A stretch of DNA of 8,401 bases from Deltaproteobacteria bacterium. Lineage in GTDB: Bacteria > Desulfobacterota > Dissulfuribacteria > Dissulfuribacterales > JALVPX01. The stretch's first letter is position 1. The number at the start of each line of letters is the position of its first letter. This document shows, in pieces, positions 1-6,512 of the stretch. The stretch is from NCBI GenBank assembly GCA_027031565.1, contig JALVPX010000261.1, positions 1-8,401 on the forward strand. The letters run 5' to 3'. The notes beneath the pieces are model-generated. The model saw nothing but the letters and a program-made list of their open reading frames with translations, did no database searches and was not told where the DNA came from. Made by a program: the position numbers and the translations under genes.

Positions 1-186
1 AACTTCCTCTGGTGCAAGTCCATGGGTTTCGGTAAATACCTGGACAAGACACGGGGTTACGTCGGGAAAAGCATCAACAGGAAGTTTTTTATAGCTGTAC
101 CAGCCTGCGCACATGACAAAAAGCCCAAGTACGCACATGAGAATTTGATTACGAAGAGCAAGCCGTATCAATCTTTCCATGATCAT
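1..186 (-). CDS. Heavy-metal efflux RND pump, CzcA/CusA type (N-terminal fragment, cut by window edge)
   Basis: Reading leftward from the ATG at 186, an open frame of 62 codons runs to the window edge without a stop. The product begins MIMERLIRLALRNQ, followed by a hydrophobic first membrane helix (about residues 16-32) and the segment KKLPVDAFPDVTP. This matches the start of the heavy-metal RND (HME-RND) family, in which the first helix is followed by a conserved L-P-[IV]-D-[AV]-[FV]-P-D motif. Family members have about 1,030 residues, so roughly 94% lies outside the window. The pump sits in the inner membrane as a trimer and uses the proton gradient to drive metal export. The ATG at 186 is very close to a possible GGA ribosome-binding stretch; the in-frame ATG at 180 has better spacing and may be the true start. 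It follows the adaptor gene by 12-18 bases. Metal specificity (Cu/Ag versus Co/Zn/Cd/Ni) cannot be read from this part. Confidence 0.93.
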   Translation of the reverse strand, partial: MIMERLIRLALRNQILMCVLGLFVMCAGWYSYKKLPVDAFPDVTPCLVQVFTETHGLAPEEV

Positions 187-198
187 GTTTCCATCAAG

Positions 199-1515
199 TT
201 AATGGTTGTGTCCATCACCAAATGCGCCTCTGGAAAGTTGCGCCTTTATGGTAAAGGCACCCTTGCTCACATAGGCCTGCCCCTGGGATAGTCCGGATAA
301 TATCTCTACTTTTTTTCCAAACCTGCGGCCAGTTACAACAGGTACAGGCTTAAAACCCTTTTCTGTTTTGACAAAAACAACAGTCTTGTTTTCAAAGGTC
401 TGAATTGCATCACTGTTCACGACCAGAGGGGCAACGCTTTGTCCAACGGCCACCTGTCCGGTTACAAAAAGGCCGGGTCTAAGCTTTCCGTCAATATTTT
501 TTAGTATAATCCTAGCCTTTGCAGTTCTGGTATTTTCATCAACCCGCGGGCTTACCCATGAAATTTTCCCCATTACTTCAGGAATGCCGTGCCCGGCATC
601 AATTATGACTGTTTGACCTTTATGGACGTATCCAAGGTCCTTCTGATAAACATTGAGATCAACCCATACTGTAGAGAGGTCTGCAATGGTGAATATATTG
701 GTGTCCACATTAACACTTTCTCCTAGTGTCAGATGTTTTTCTATTATAGTGCCGCAAATTGGAGATCGTATCTCAAAACGGGTACCCGATGCATCATGAG
801 CCCTGGTCATGGTCCTGATGTCAGCCTCCTTCAGACCTATGGCATGAAGCTGCTGTTCAACTGAATTTTTTGAAATGCGTGCCTCGGTGAGGGCCTGTCT
901 GGCATTAAGATACTCCTGCTCACTAGTTATGCGCTTTTTCCACAGCCTTTCCTCCCGCCTGAAATTGGCAGCGGCTATTTTTTCTCTCTCAGTAGCAGCA
1001 AGATATGAGGCCCTTGCCTCTGCAAGTTCACGGCTTTCAATAACTGCCAGAAGTTCGCCCTTATTTACATTTTCTCCAGCGCTTTTAAGCACTTCTACCG
1101 CAATGCCTGGAACACGTGGAACAACGTGGGCCAGTCTGTCTGAATTTAAGACTATTTCCCCAGGAAGCTCGATAAATCTTTCAATAGAGCCGGGCGAAGC
1201 GACTTCAACCACTATTTCAAACTCTTCCACCTCCTCTGGTGAGAGTGAAACCACTTCCTCATTGTCATGGCCAGAGTCATCATGTTCCACGTGGGCATCC
1301 TGAGATTCGTCAGGGTGGGCCTTATGGTCATGATCTTCTGATGACTCATTGGGTGAGTGGCTGTGGTTCTCATGATTTGAAATGCTGCTACCAGCACTAA
1401 CCTTTCCTTCTCTGGCGACGGAGTTTTGCATGCCCGGCTTTAAAAAAAGCATCAGTGCCGTGATCATGACCCCTGCAAAAAAAAGAAAAAGAAAACTTTT
1501 AATCATCATTTCCAC
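199..1515 (-). CDS. Periplasmic adaptor (membrane fusion protein) of a heavy-metal RND efflux system, CzcB type
   Basis: This is the adaptor that links an RND pump to an outer-membrane channel. Numbered from the GTG at 1515 (438 aa): a hydrophobic N-terminal anchor or signal (about 7-25); a His/Asp/Glu-rich tail (about 48-87) with nine histidines at 48, 51, 53, 62, 64, 67, 75, 78 and 83; a lipoyl/barrel-sandwich half around 120-170 (PRVPGIAVEVLKSAGENV); a helical hairpin (about 170-245); the second lipoyl half (about 250-280, RSPICGTIIEKHLTLGE); a beta-barrel; and a membrane-proximal domain. It ends GDGHNH, adding two more histidines. The acidic-histidine tail is known from CzcB-like adaptors and suggests divalent metal binding. 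The likely start is ATG at 1506 or 1509, not GTG at 1515: the AGGTGG stretch at about 1519-1514 would overlap the GTG but sits properly before the ATGs. The start overlaps the end of the channel gene, which implies translational coupling. Confidence 0.93.
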   Translation of the reverse strand: MEMMIKSFLFLFFAGVMITALMLFLKPGMQNSVAREGKVSAGSSISNHENHSHSPNESSEDHDHKAHPDESQDAHVEHDDSGHDNEEVVSLSPEEVEEFEIVVEVASPGSIERFIELPGEIVLNSDRLAHVVPRVPGIAVEVLKSAGENVNKGELLAVIESRELAEARASYLAATEREKIAAANFRREERLWKKRITSEQEYLNARQALTEARISKNSVEQQLHAIGLKEADIRTMTRAHDASGTRFEIRSPICGTIIEKHLTLGESVNVDTNIFTIADLSTVWVDLNVYQKDLGYVHKGQTVIIDAGHGIPEVMGKISWVSPRVDENTRTAKARIILKNIDGKLRPGLFVTGQVAVGQSVAPLVVNSDAIQTFENKTVVFVKTEKGFKPVPVVTGRRFGKKVEILSGLSQGQAYVSKGAFTIKAQLSRGAFGDGHNH

Positions 1516-2908
1516 CTAGATTATTTCCTGCTTTAAGGCCAATTATTCCTGTAAGACCTTCTATATCGATACGAATAAGATGGTAGTTTTTAAGGGCAGC
1601 TATGTACTGCCTTTTCACTTTAAAAAGTGTACGCTGTGCATCTAGAAGCTGCATAAGGTTGAATTTGCCCTCTACGTATCCCTGTTCTGTTGCCTGGTAT
1701 GCAGCTTGTGCCTGGGGCATGATCTCTTTTTTAAGCACCGAGGCCTGGGAGTATGCTGCACGAAGTCTTTGAAGTCCGGATAAGATCCTTGCCTTCAGGG
1801 ATATTCTGGTTGCGTGCTTTCTGTGCCTTGCACTTTCGAGTCGTGCGACCGCCTCCATTACACCACCCTGATTGCGGTCAAAAACAGGTATGGGTATGGT
1901 TATGCCAAAGACAAAGGCGGTATCGTCAGTTTCCTGAAAATTTCTTACACCGGCACTCAGGGATATATCCGGGATGGATTTGGCCCTTGCAAGTTCAAGC
2001 TCTGCACGTTTTTTTGCTATTTCACTGTCCCATTTAGCAATATAAGGGCTGTTGTTAAGCATTTTTATCAGCTTCTCCTGAGACTGCGGTTCTTTAATAA
2101 GCTTCAGGTTTCCAACTGCACGGTCAAAAAACACCTGTTTAGAACCCCAATATGACGAAAGTTCCTCCTTTGCTGCCCTGAGTTCCCTGTCGGCCTGTAT
2201 TGCTTCATTTCTGGCAGCAGCAAGCTCAATAAGGGTCCTCGTTTTCTCAACAGGAGATACCTTTCCAGCTGCAACACGTTCTTCAATAGCAGCAGCGGTC
2301 TTTTCAGCAATTCGCACAAGGGCCTTGTCAAGCTCATAAAGCTCTTGGGCTGAAAGCACGTTGATAAACGTCTTGGAGGTGGCTGCCATAAGTTCAAGCT
2401 TGGCAATTTCATAATCCTTAATGGCTGAGTCTTTTTCACTTAGAGCGATACGGTGGCGTTTGTCCCTTTTGGATCCTGTCTCTATAAGCTGGGACAGGTA
2501 TATAGTGGTTTCTGCTTTGTCAAAGCCCTTCATATCGCCCTGACCAGCGAAATTTTCTATTTCAGTTCCAATTTCAGGGTTAGGCAGCAGCCCGACCTGT
2601 ATTACGGTACCGTTAAGCGCCGAAATTTCACTCTCAAGCCTCCTGAGTAGAGGATTACCAGAAAGTACAAAACCAAGCGCCTGTTCAAGAAGCAGTTCGT
2701 CGATGTTGATGACATTTGCATTCTGGCTCTGGTTTTCAGGAGGCCCGTAACTGTCGAGTGCCGCGCTTGGCCAAGCAGGAATAGCGTGGAATATAAAGGT
2801 GATAAAAATAAAGGTTGGCAATAAAACTTTATTGTTGATTTGTTTCATTTTTGAATGATGCCATGAAATAGTCTGATTGTTATCTTGAAAAATAAAATTT
2901 ATTTTCAT
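1499..2908 (-). CDS. TolC-family outer-membrane efflux channel (CzcC/CusC type)
   Basis: This is the outer-membrane component of the tripartite metal efflux system. The mature part shows two repeats of the outer-membrane efflux protein fold (about residues 70-260 and 280-460 of the 469-residue reading), rich in long Ala/Glu/Lys helices. It includes the family-typical stretch GVRNFQETDDTAFVFGITIPIPVFDRNQGG (given here only as a landmark at about residues 321-350, key features being the NFQ, the ITIPIP strand and the DRN turn) and a C-terminal YVEGKFNLMQLLDAQRTL. The longest frame starts at ATG 2908, but the internal ATG at 2848 (residue 21) gives a standard signal peptide: MKQINNK, hydrophobic VLLPTFIFITFIFHAIPA, and a likely cut near WPSA|A. 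I favour 2848 (449 aa). Neither start has a strong Shine-Dalgarno. The gene is first in the efflux operon; its stop lies inside the start region of the adaptor. Confidence 0.92.
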   Translation of the reverse strand: MKINFIFQDNNQTISWHHSKMKQINNKVLLPTFIFITFIFHAIPAWPSAALDSYGPPENQSQNANVINIDELLLEQALGFVLSGNPLLRRLESEISALNGTVIQVGLLPNPEIGTEIENFAGQGDMKGFDKAETTIYLSQLIETGSKRDKRHRIALSEKDSAIKDYEIAKLELMAATSKTFINVLSAQELYELDKALVRIAEKTAAAIEERVAAGKVSPVEKTRTLIELAAARNEAIQADRELRAAKEELSSYWGSKQVFFDRAVGNLKLIKEPQSQEKLIKMLNNSPYIAKWDSEIAKKRAELELARAKSIPDISLSAGVRNFQETDDTAFVFGITIPIPVFDRNQGGVMEAVARLESARHRKHATRISLKARILSGLQRLRAAYSQASVLKKEIMPQAQAAYQATEQGYVEGKFNLMQLLDAQRTLFKVKRQYIAALKNYHLIRIDIEGLTGIIGLKAGNNLGGNDD

Positions 2909-2958
2909 TTATCATATTGTCCAAGATTTGTCTCAGGCTAGTCCTTTCTTTTAATAAT

Positions 2959-3025
2959 AATGTCAACAGAAAGCATTGATTGCTCTTAACGCTTCAATAG
3001 TGTGCAATAAGTCAAAACGTCAACA
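2959..3025. repeat. Repeated AAYGTCAACA motif upstream of the efflux operon
   Basis: AATGTCAACA (2959-2968) and AACGTCAACA (3016-3025) are 9/10 identical direct repeats 57 bases apart, start to start. A third, partial copy (GTCAA) lies at 3011-3015. They lie in the only intergenic space before the efflux operon, downstream of the candidate TATAAT, so they could be regulator sites. They could also be a by-product of the -35-like TTGAC on the minus strand. Confidence 0.3.
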
Positions 3026-3032
3026 ATATATA

Positions 3033-3063
3033 ATTATAAATCATTAACAAGAACAGGAATCAA
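3033..3063 (-). promoter_or_regulatory. Candidate promoter of the metal efflux operon
   Basis: On the minus strand a perfect TATAAT lies at 3038-3033 and a TTGATT (4 of 6 to TTGACA) at 3063-3058. They are separated by 19 bases, two more than the optimum. It sits in the AT-rich spacer between rimO and the channel gene. A 19-base spacer is seen at promoters controlled by MerR-type regulators, but I see no good dyad in the spacer. This would leave an untranslated leader of over 100 bases. The call is weak and other TTGAC-like hexamers lie nearby. Confidence 0.3.
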
Positions 3064-3074
3064 GGGGCAGGGGT

Positions 3075-4349
3075 TTAAACAACCTTGCCTACGAGGTCAT
3101 ATTCGTAGGAGTCAGTTATTTGAACCCTGGTCACCCGTCCGGGTTCAGCAAGGCCTTCGTTTATGTAAACCACACCGTCGATTTCAGGGGCCTGAAATCG
3201 AGTTCTTCCTTGCAACAAGAGGTCTGTTTCATCAGAAAGCCCTTCGATCAGTACGTCCACCGTCGAGCCAACCAGTTTCCTCATTTTCTGCCTGGAAATG
3301 TGTTGCTGCATCTCCATGATTTCAGCGTGTCTCTTTTTGGCAGTGACAGGATCGACCTTGTCCCCAAGCCTAGAAGAAGGGGCTTCGTCTTCATCCGAAT
3401 ATACGAAGCATCCCAGGTGGTCAAAACCCGCTTCCTTAATGAAGCTCTTTAGTTCGAAGAAGTCTTGCTCGGTTTCACCAGGAAAGCCCACGATTACAGA
3501 AGTCCTTATATATGAACCAGGTACTTTTTCCCTGATCATGGCTATGGTTTCCTGGAGCTCCTGTTTTGAGTATTGCCTTCCCATTCTCTTTAAAATCCTG
3601 CTGCTTGCATGCTGCACTGGTATGTCGAAATATGGGCAAATGTTCTTGTGGCTGGAAACGGTCTCCAGCAATTTGTGGTCTATCCTGGAGGGGTAGAGAT
3701 AGAGAAGCCTGAACCAGACCTCCCCATTCAGGCTTGCAAGCTCTGTTAAAAGGCGCACCAGGTCCACATTTTCATGTTTGTATGCAGTAAGATCCTGGGC
3801 GATGAGGGTGATTTCCTTTACGCCGCAGCTTATAAGCTCTTCTGCCTCTTTTATGATAGAGGCTGGTTCTCTGCACATCTGGTTACCCCTTATTTTGGGA
3901 ATGAGACAATATGTGCACTTGTTGGAACAGCCTTCGGATATCTTGAGATACGCCCGCCAGGGCGGTGTGCTGAGCAGCCTGAAAGCGCCTTGCTGCCAGG
4001 GCCTTGAACCAAGGATCTCTGGAAGCCGCTTGTGGGCATCAAAGCCTACAAAAAGGTCAACTTCTGGCATTTCTGTTTTCAGCGTTTGTATGCCATACCT
4101 TTCCACCAGGCAGCCTGTAACAATGATCTGCTGGTTTTCGTTTTTTTGAGAAGCCGCCTCCAGTATGGTCTCGATGGATTCGCTTACGGCCTCTTGGATA
4201 AAGGAGCATGTGTTGATCAAAACAACGTCTGATTCATGGAGGGAATCGACCAGTTCAAGGCCCTGTAGGCCTGCCTTGAGTCCCCCGAGGATATTTTCTG
4301 TGTCCACCCTGTTTTTGGGGCAGCCCAGAGTAATTACATGAAGCCTCAT
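3075..4349 (-). CDS. rimO: Ribosomal protein S12 methylthiotransferase RimO
   Basis: RimO is a radical SAM enzyme with two [4Fe-4S] clusters. It adds a methylthio group to a conserved aspartate of ribosomal protein S12 in the cytoplasm. The 424 residues show the full family layout: an N-terminal UPF0004 domain with cluster cysteines C10 (in TLGCPKNRVDTE), C48 and C80; the radical SAM motif CxxxCxxC at C141, C145 and C148 (EGCSNKCTYCLIPKIRG); and a C-terminal TRAM domain (about 355-424) with GRTRFQAPEIDG and the ending ITDSYEYDLVGKVV. The LGCPKN opening and the APEIDGVVY/DSYEYDL tail separate RimO from the tRNA enzyme MiaB, which starts with a YGCQMN-type motif. The length is slightly below that of E. 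coli RimO. The start ATG overlaps the panD stop as ATGA, so translation is probably coupled. It is the last gene of the five-gene unit; I see no clear terminator after it. Confidence 0.97.
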   Translation of the reverse strand: MRLHVITLGCPKNRVDTENILGGLKAGLQGLELVDSLHESDVVLINTCSFIQEAVSESIETILEAASQKNENQQIIVTGCLVERYGIQTLKTEMPEVDLFVGFDAHKRLPEILGSRPWQQGAFRLLSTPPWRAYLKISEGCSNKCTYCLIPKIRGNQMCREPASIIKEAEELISCGVKEITLIAQDLTAYKHENVDLVRLLTELASLNGEVWFRLLYLYPSRIDHKLLETVSSHKNICPYFDIPVQHASSRILKRMGRQYSKQELQETIAMIREKVPGSYIRTSVIVGFPGETEQDFFELKSFIKEAGFDHLGCFVYSDEDEAPSSRLGDKVDPVTAKKRHAEIMEMQQHISRQKMRKLVGSTVDVLIEGLSDETDLLLQGRTRFQAPEIDGVVYINEGLAEPGRVTRVQITDSYEYDLVGKVV

Positions 4350-4729
4350 TTATCAGCGGGGAACCACTTGGTAAAGTCTCTTTTGGTAACGTGGTTTTTT
4401 TCATCCACCCACACCTGGACAGTACCGCCTTGGCCAAGCTCATCTTCCCGGACCCAGGCATAGGCAGCTATAATTATCAGATCACCAGGCAGCCCTTTTC
4501 TTGCTGCGGCTCCGTTTAGGCACACCTCGCCGCTTCCCTTCTTGCCCTTGATCACATAGGTTTCGAACCGCTCTCCGTTGGAGATGTTGTAGATCATGAC
4601 CTGTTCGAAGGGCAAAAGCCCTGCCTGTTCAATAAGCTCCTCGTCCAGTCCGAGGCTGCCCTCGTAGTGGAGGTTGGCATCGGTGATGGTTGCCCTGTGG
4701 ATCTTGGATTTGAGCATTGAACGGTACAT
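4346..4729 (-). CDS. panD: Aspartate 1-decarboxylase PanD (pyruvoyl-dependent)
   Basis: PanD decarboxylates L-aspartate to beta-alanine, the amine half of pantothenate. The 127-residue proenzyme matches the bacterial family length. It carries the self-cleavage site Gly24-Ser25 in HYEGS: cleavage gives a short beta chain (1-24) and an alpha chain (25-127) whose new N-terminus is the pyruvoyl cofactor. Residues known to matter in the E. coli enzyme are at the same numbers: Lys9, His11, Tyr22, Arg54, Tyr58 and Asn72 (in NGAA). The ATG at 4729 is chosen because it gives the conserved M-x-R-x-M-L start, and an AGGA stretch lies 8-9 bases before it. It follows panC by 19 bases and overlaps rimO by 4. 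Confidence 0.98.
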   Translation of the reverse strand: MYRSMLKSKIHRATITDANLHYEGSLGLDEELIEQAGLLPFEQVMIYNISNGERFETYVIKGKKGSGEVCLNGAAARKGLPGDLIIIAAYAWVREDELGQGGTVQVWVDEKNHVTKRDFTKWFPADK

Positions 4730-4748
4730 GGGGCTGTTCCTGAGATAA

Positions 4749-5594
4749 TTATGGATAAACCACAGCGTTGTCTATGAGCCTTGTTGAGCCAACAAAGACT
4801 GCCAGCGCTATTACTACAGGCGCCTTGATTTCGTTCACAGGCTCCAACGTGTCTGGATCTCCAATAAAAACATAGTCTATTTTTGTATGTGGATGGGCTT
4901 CTATGTGCTCCTCAATCTTGCCGGCCACTATTCCTGAATTATTCTGCCCCGATTCTATCATATGCTCAGCCAGTTTCAAAGCAGAGTGGAGGGAAAGGGC
5001 AGATTTGCGCTCCTCGAAGGAAAGGTATGTATTCCTGGAACTCATTGCTAGGCCGTCCGGCTCTCGCACTATAGGATGGGAGATGATTTCCACATCCATG
5101 TTGAGATCCTTGACCATGCGTTTTATTACAAGGAGCTGCTGGAAATCCTTTTGGCCGAAGATCGCCTTGTGGGGCCTCGTGATGTTGAAGAGCTTGGCCA
5201 CGACTGTTGCCACGCCGCGGAAGTGGCCGGGCCTTGATGCGCCGCAAAGGCCTTTGCTGAGCTGGGATACTTCGATAGAGGTCTGAAATCCGCTTCCATA
5301 CATTTCCCCAGCGGTGGGAATGAACATGTAGTCGACTCCCCGCATCTGCGCCAGGGAAAGATCCCGCTTTTCATCCCTAGGATACGTTGCAAGATCCTCG
5401 GTTGGGCCGAACTGGATCGGGTTCACAAAGAGGCTCACTATTACCTTGTCTGCCAGTTCCCGGGCCTTGTCCATGAGGCTCAAATGGCCTTCATGGAAAT
5501 AGCCCATGGTTGGCACAAGGGCAGTGATCTTGCCTGCGTTCCTGAGCTCCCGGCTTGTAGCCGTCATTTCTTTTACGGATCTTATGACCTTCAT
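4749..5594 (-). CDS. panC: Pantothenate synthetase PanC (pantoate-beta-alanine ligase)
   Basis: PanC joins (R)-pantoate and beta-alanine with ATP, through a pantoyl-adenylate, to give pantothenate, the precursor of coenzyme A. The 281-residue product is of normal family length. It shows the nucleotidyl-transferase signature PTMGYFHEGHLSL with the HxGH motif at residues 34-37, then SLFVNPIQFGPTEDLATYPR (54-73), FGQKDFQQL (146-154) and REPDGLAMSSRN (177-188), the last holding the KMSKS-like loop. The start at 5594 is three bases after the stop of the VKOR-type gene, with only a weak TAGG before it, so it probably depends on translational coupling. Its partner panD is next downstream. The pantoate genes panB and panE are not in this window. 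Confidence 0.98.
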   Translation of the reverse strand: MKVIRSVKEMTATSRELRNAGKITALVPTMGYFHEGHLSLMDKARELADKVIVSLFVNPIQFGPTEDLATYPRDEKRDLSLAQMRGVDYMFIPTAGEMYGSGFQTSIEVSQLSKGLCGASRPGHFRGVATVVAKLFNITRPHKAIFGQKDFQQLLVIKRMVKDLNMDVEIISHPIVREPDGLAMSSRNTYLSFEERKSALSLHSALKLAEHMIESGQNNSGIVAGKIEEHIEAHPHTKIDYVFIGDPDTLEPVNEIKAPVVIALAVFVGSTRLIDNAVVYP

Positions 5595-5597
5595 CGC

Positions 5598-6512
5598 CTA
5601 TTCAGGACATGCCTTATCAATGGTGCACACACCATCTTCTTCTGGTAGAAGGGAGGGTTCCCACAGCTGTTCGATAGGGCCTTCTGCACCAAAACAGTTT
5701 TGTTCAATAAATCTTATTATGGGCTTGTCACCCGTTATGAATGTAAGGCCATTTGGATTTTTTACCACCAGAACTGGTATGCTTTGAATCCCAAGCACTT
5801 TCAAGGCGAGTATGTTCACATCTGTTGTATAATTTTCTGCTTTTTTTATGTCTGGGAAGAGGTCCTTGTTGATCGGTTTTATTGGGTTGAAGTGGAGTTC
5901 GCACCTGGAGCAGCCTTCGAGGGCATTCAACACGTTTCTGCAGTGCGGGCAATCAGTGGAAAATATCAGGTAGAGCTCCTTTACCGGCCTGGAACAACTT
6001 TTTATTGCATAGGTGCCATTGTTCAGTGAATATTGGACTATACTCGTGGTCTTCTGGAAATTCAAAATGGAAAACACCACGATCTGGGCTGTAAAAATGG
6101 CAGCGGCCTGAATAGCGGTTTTCTTGCTGAAAAACAGGATGGTCAAACACACCAGGAAAAAGACCAGCAGGCAGTAGCTGCACAGGGCCTTTGCCACAAA
6201 GAGCTGAAAGCCTATAAATATGCCTTCTGCCCCCATGCCAGTGAGCAAAAGGGTCCAAAGGCCATACCTTGCCTCGCTGTTTTTCCGGGCAGGAAAAGAG
6301 AGCAACAGCACCAGCACAAAGAACATGAGCCCCAGCGCGTTGGTCACTATGGGAGATGAGCCGGTGTATGACTCTACGATCTGGCAGCCCTGGTTAAGGC
6401 AGAAGTTTTCGCCGTGCACCAGGGAGAAGATGAGCTGGGCCCCGGTGAGAAGGGAGCCGGCCAGCGCTGTTATGGCCACCAGCCCATGTCTTAGTCTTGC
6501 CTTGTCAGCCAT
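5598..6512 (-). CDS. VKOR-family membrane protein fused to a thioredoxin-like domain (disulfide bond formation)
   Basis: This 304-residue protein joins a vitamin K epoxide reductase (VKOR) domain to a C-terminal thioredoxin fold. Residues 1-152 hold about five membrane helices (roughly 11-31, 56-73, 86-106, 112-129 and 133-152). Loop cysteines C38 and C43 and the quinone-side CxxC (C111-S-Y-C114) are placed as in bacterial VKORs. The soluble part (about 160-304) has FSTDCPHCRN with the CPHC pair (C188, C191), the same active-site tetrapeptide as DsbA, and a probable cis-proline in SIPVL (P246). A second CxxC (C201, C204) and single cysteines at 173, 273, 296 and 302 are extra. By analogy with known VKOR-thioredoxin fusions it should make disulfides in periplasmic proteins and pass electrons to quinone, replacing a DsbA/DsbB pair. 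The start overlaps the upstream gene by 8 bases. It sits between cofactor genes without an obvious biochemical link. Confidence 0.88.
   Translation of the reverse strand: MADKARLRHGLVAITALAGSLLTGAQLIFSLVHGENFCLNQGCQIVESYTGSSPIVTNALGLMFFVLVLLLSFPARKNSEARYGLWTLLLTGMGAEGIFIGFQLFVAKALCSYCLLVFFLVCLTILFFSKKTAIQAAAIFTAQIVVFSILNFQKTTSIVQYSLNNGTYAIKSCSRPVKELYLIFSTDCPHCRNVLNALEGCSRCELHFNPIKPINKDLFPDIKKAENYTTDVNILALKVLGIQSIPVLVVKNPNGLTFITGDKPIIRFIEQNCFGAEGPIEQLWEPSLLPEEDGVCTIDKACPE

Noticed and set aside
22..291. 89-codon plus-strand frame over the RND start and adaptor end
   Set aside because: It runs opposite to two well-supported genes and has no recognisable family.
875..1303. 142-codon plus-strand frame antisense to the adaptor gene
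   Set aside because: The Ser/Thr-rich product is the shadow of the Glu/Ala/Arg-rich adaptor coding strand, which has clear family motifs.
3033..3063. MerR-family operator in the 19-base promoter spacer
   Set aside because: The spacer shows no convincing dyad, and no merR-like gene is in the window.
3075..4349. MiaB (tRNA methylthiotransferase) as the identity of this gene
   Set aside because: The LGCPKN opening, the RimO-type sequence around the radical SAM cysteines and the APEIDG TRAM tail all fit RimO, not MiaB.
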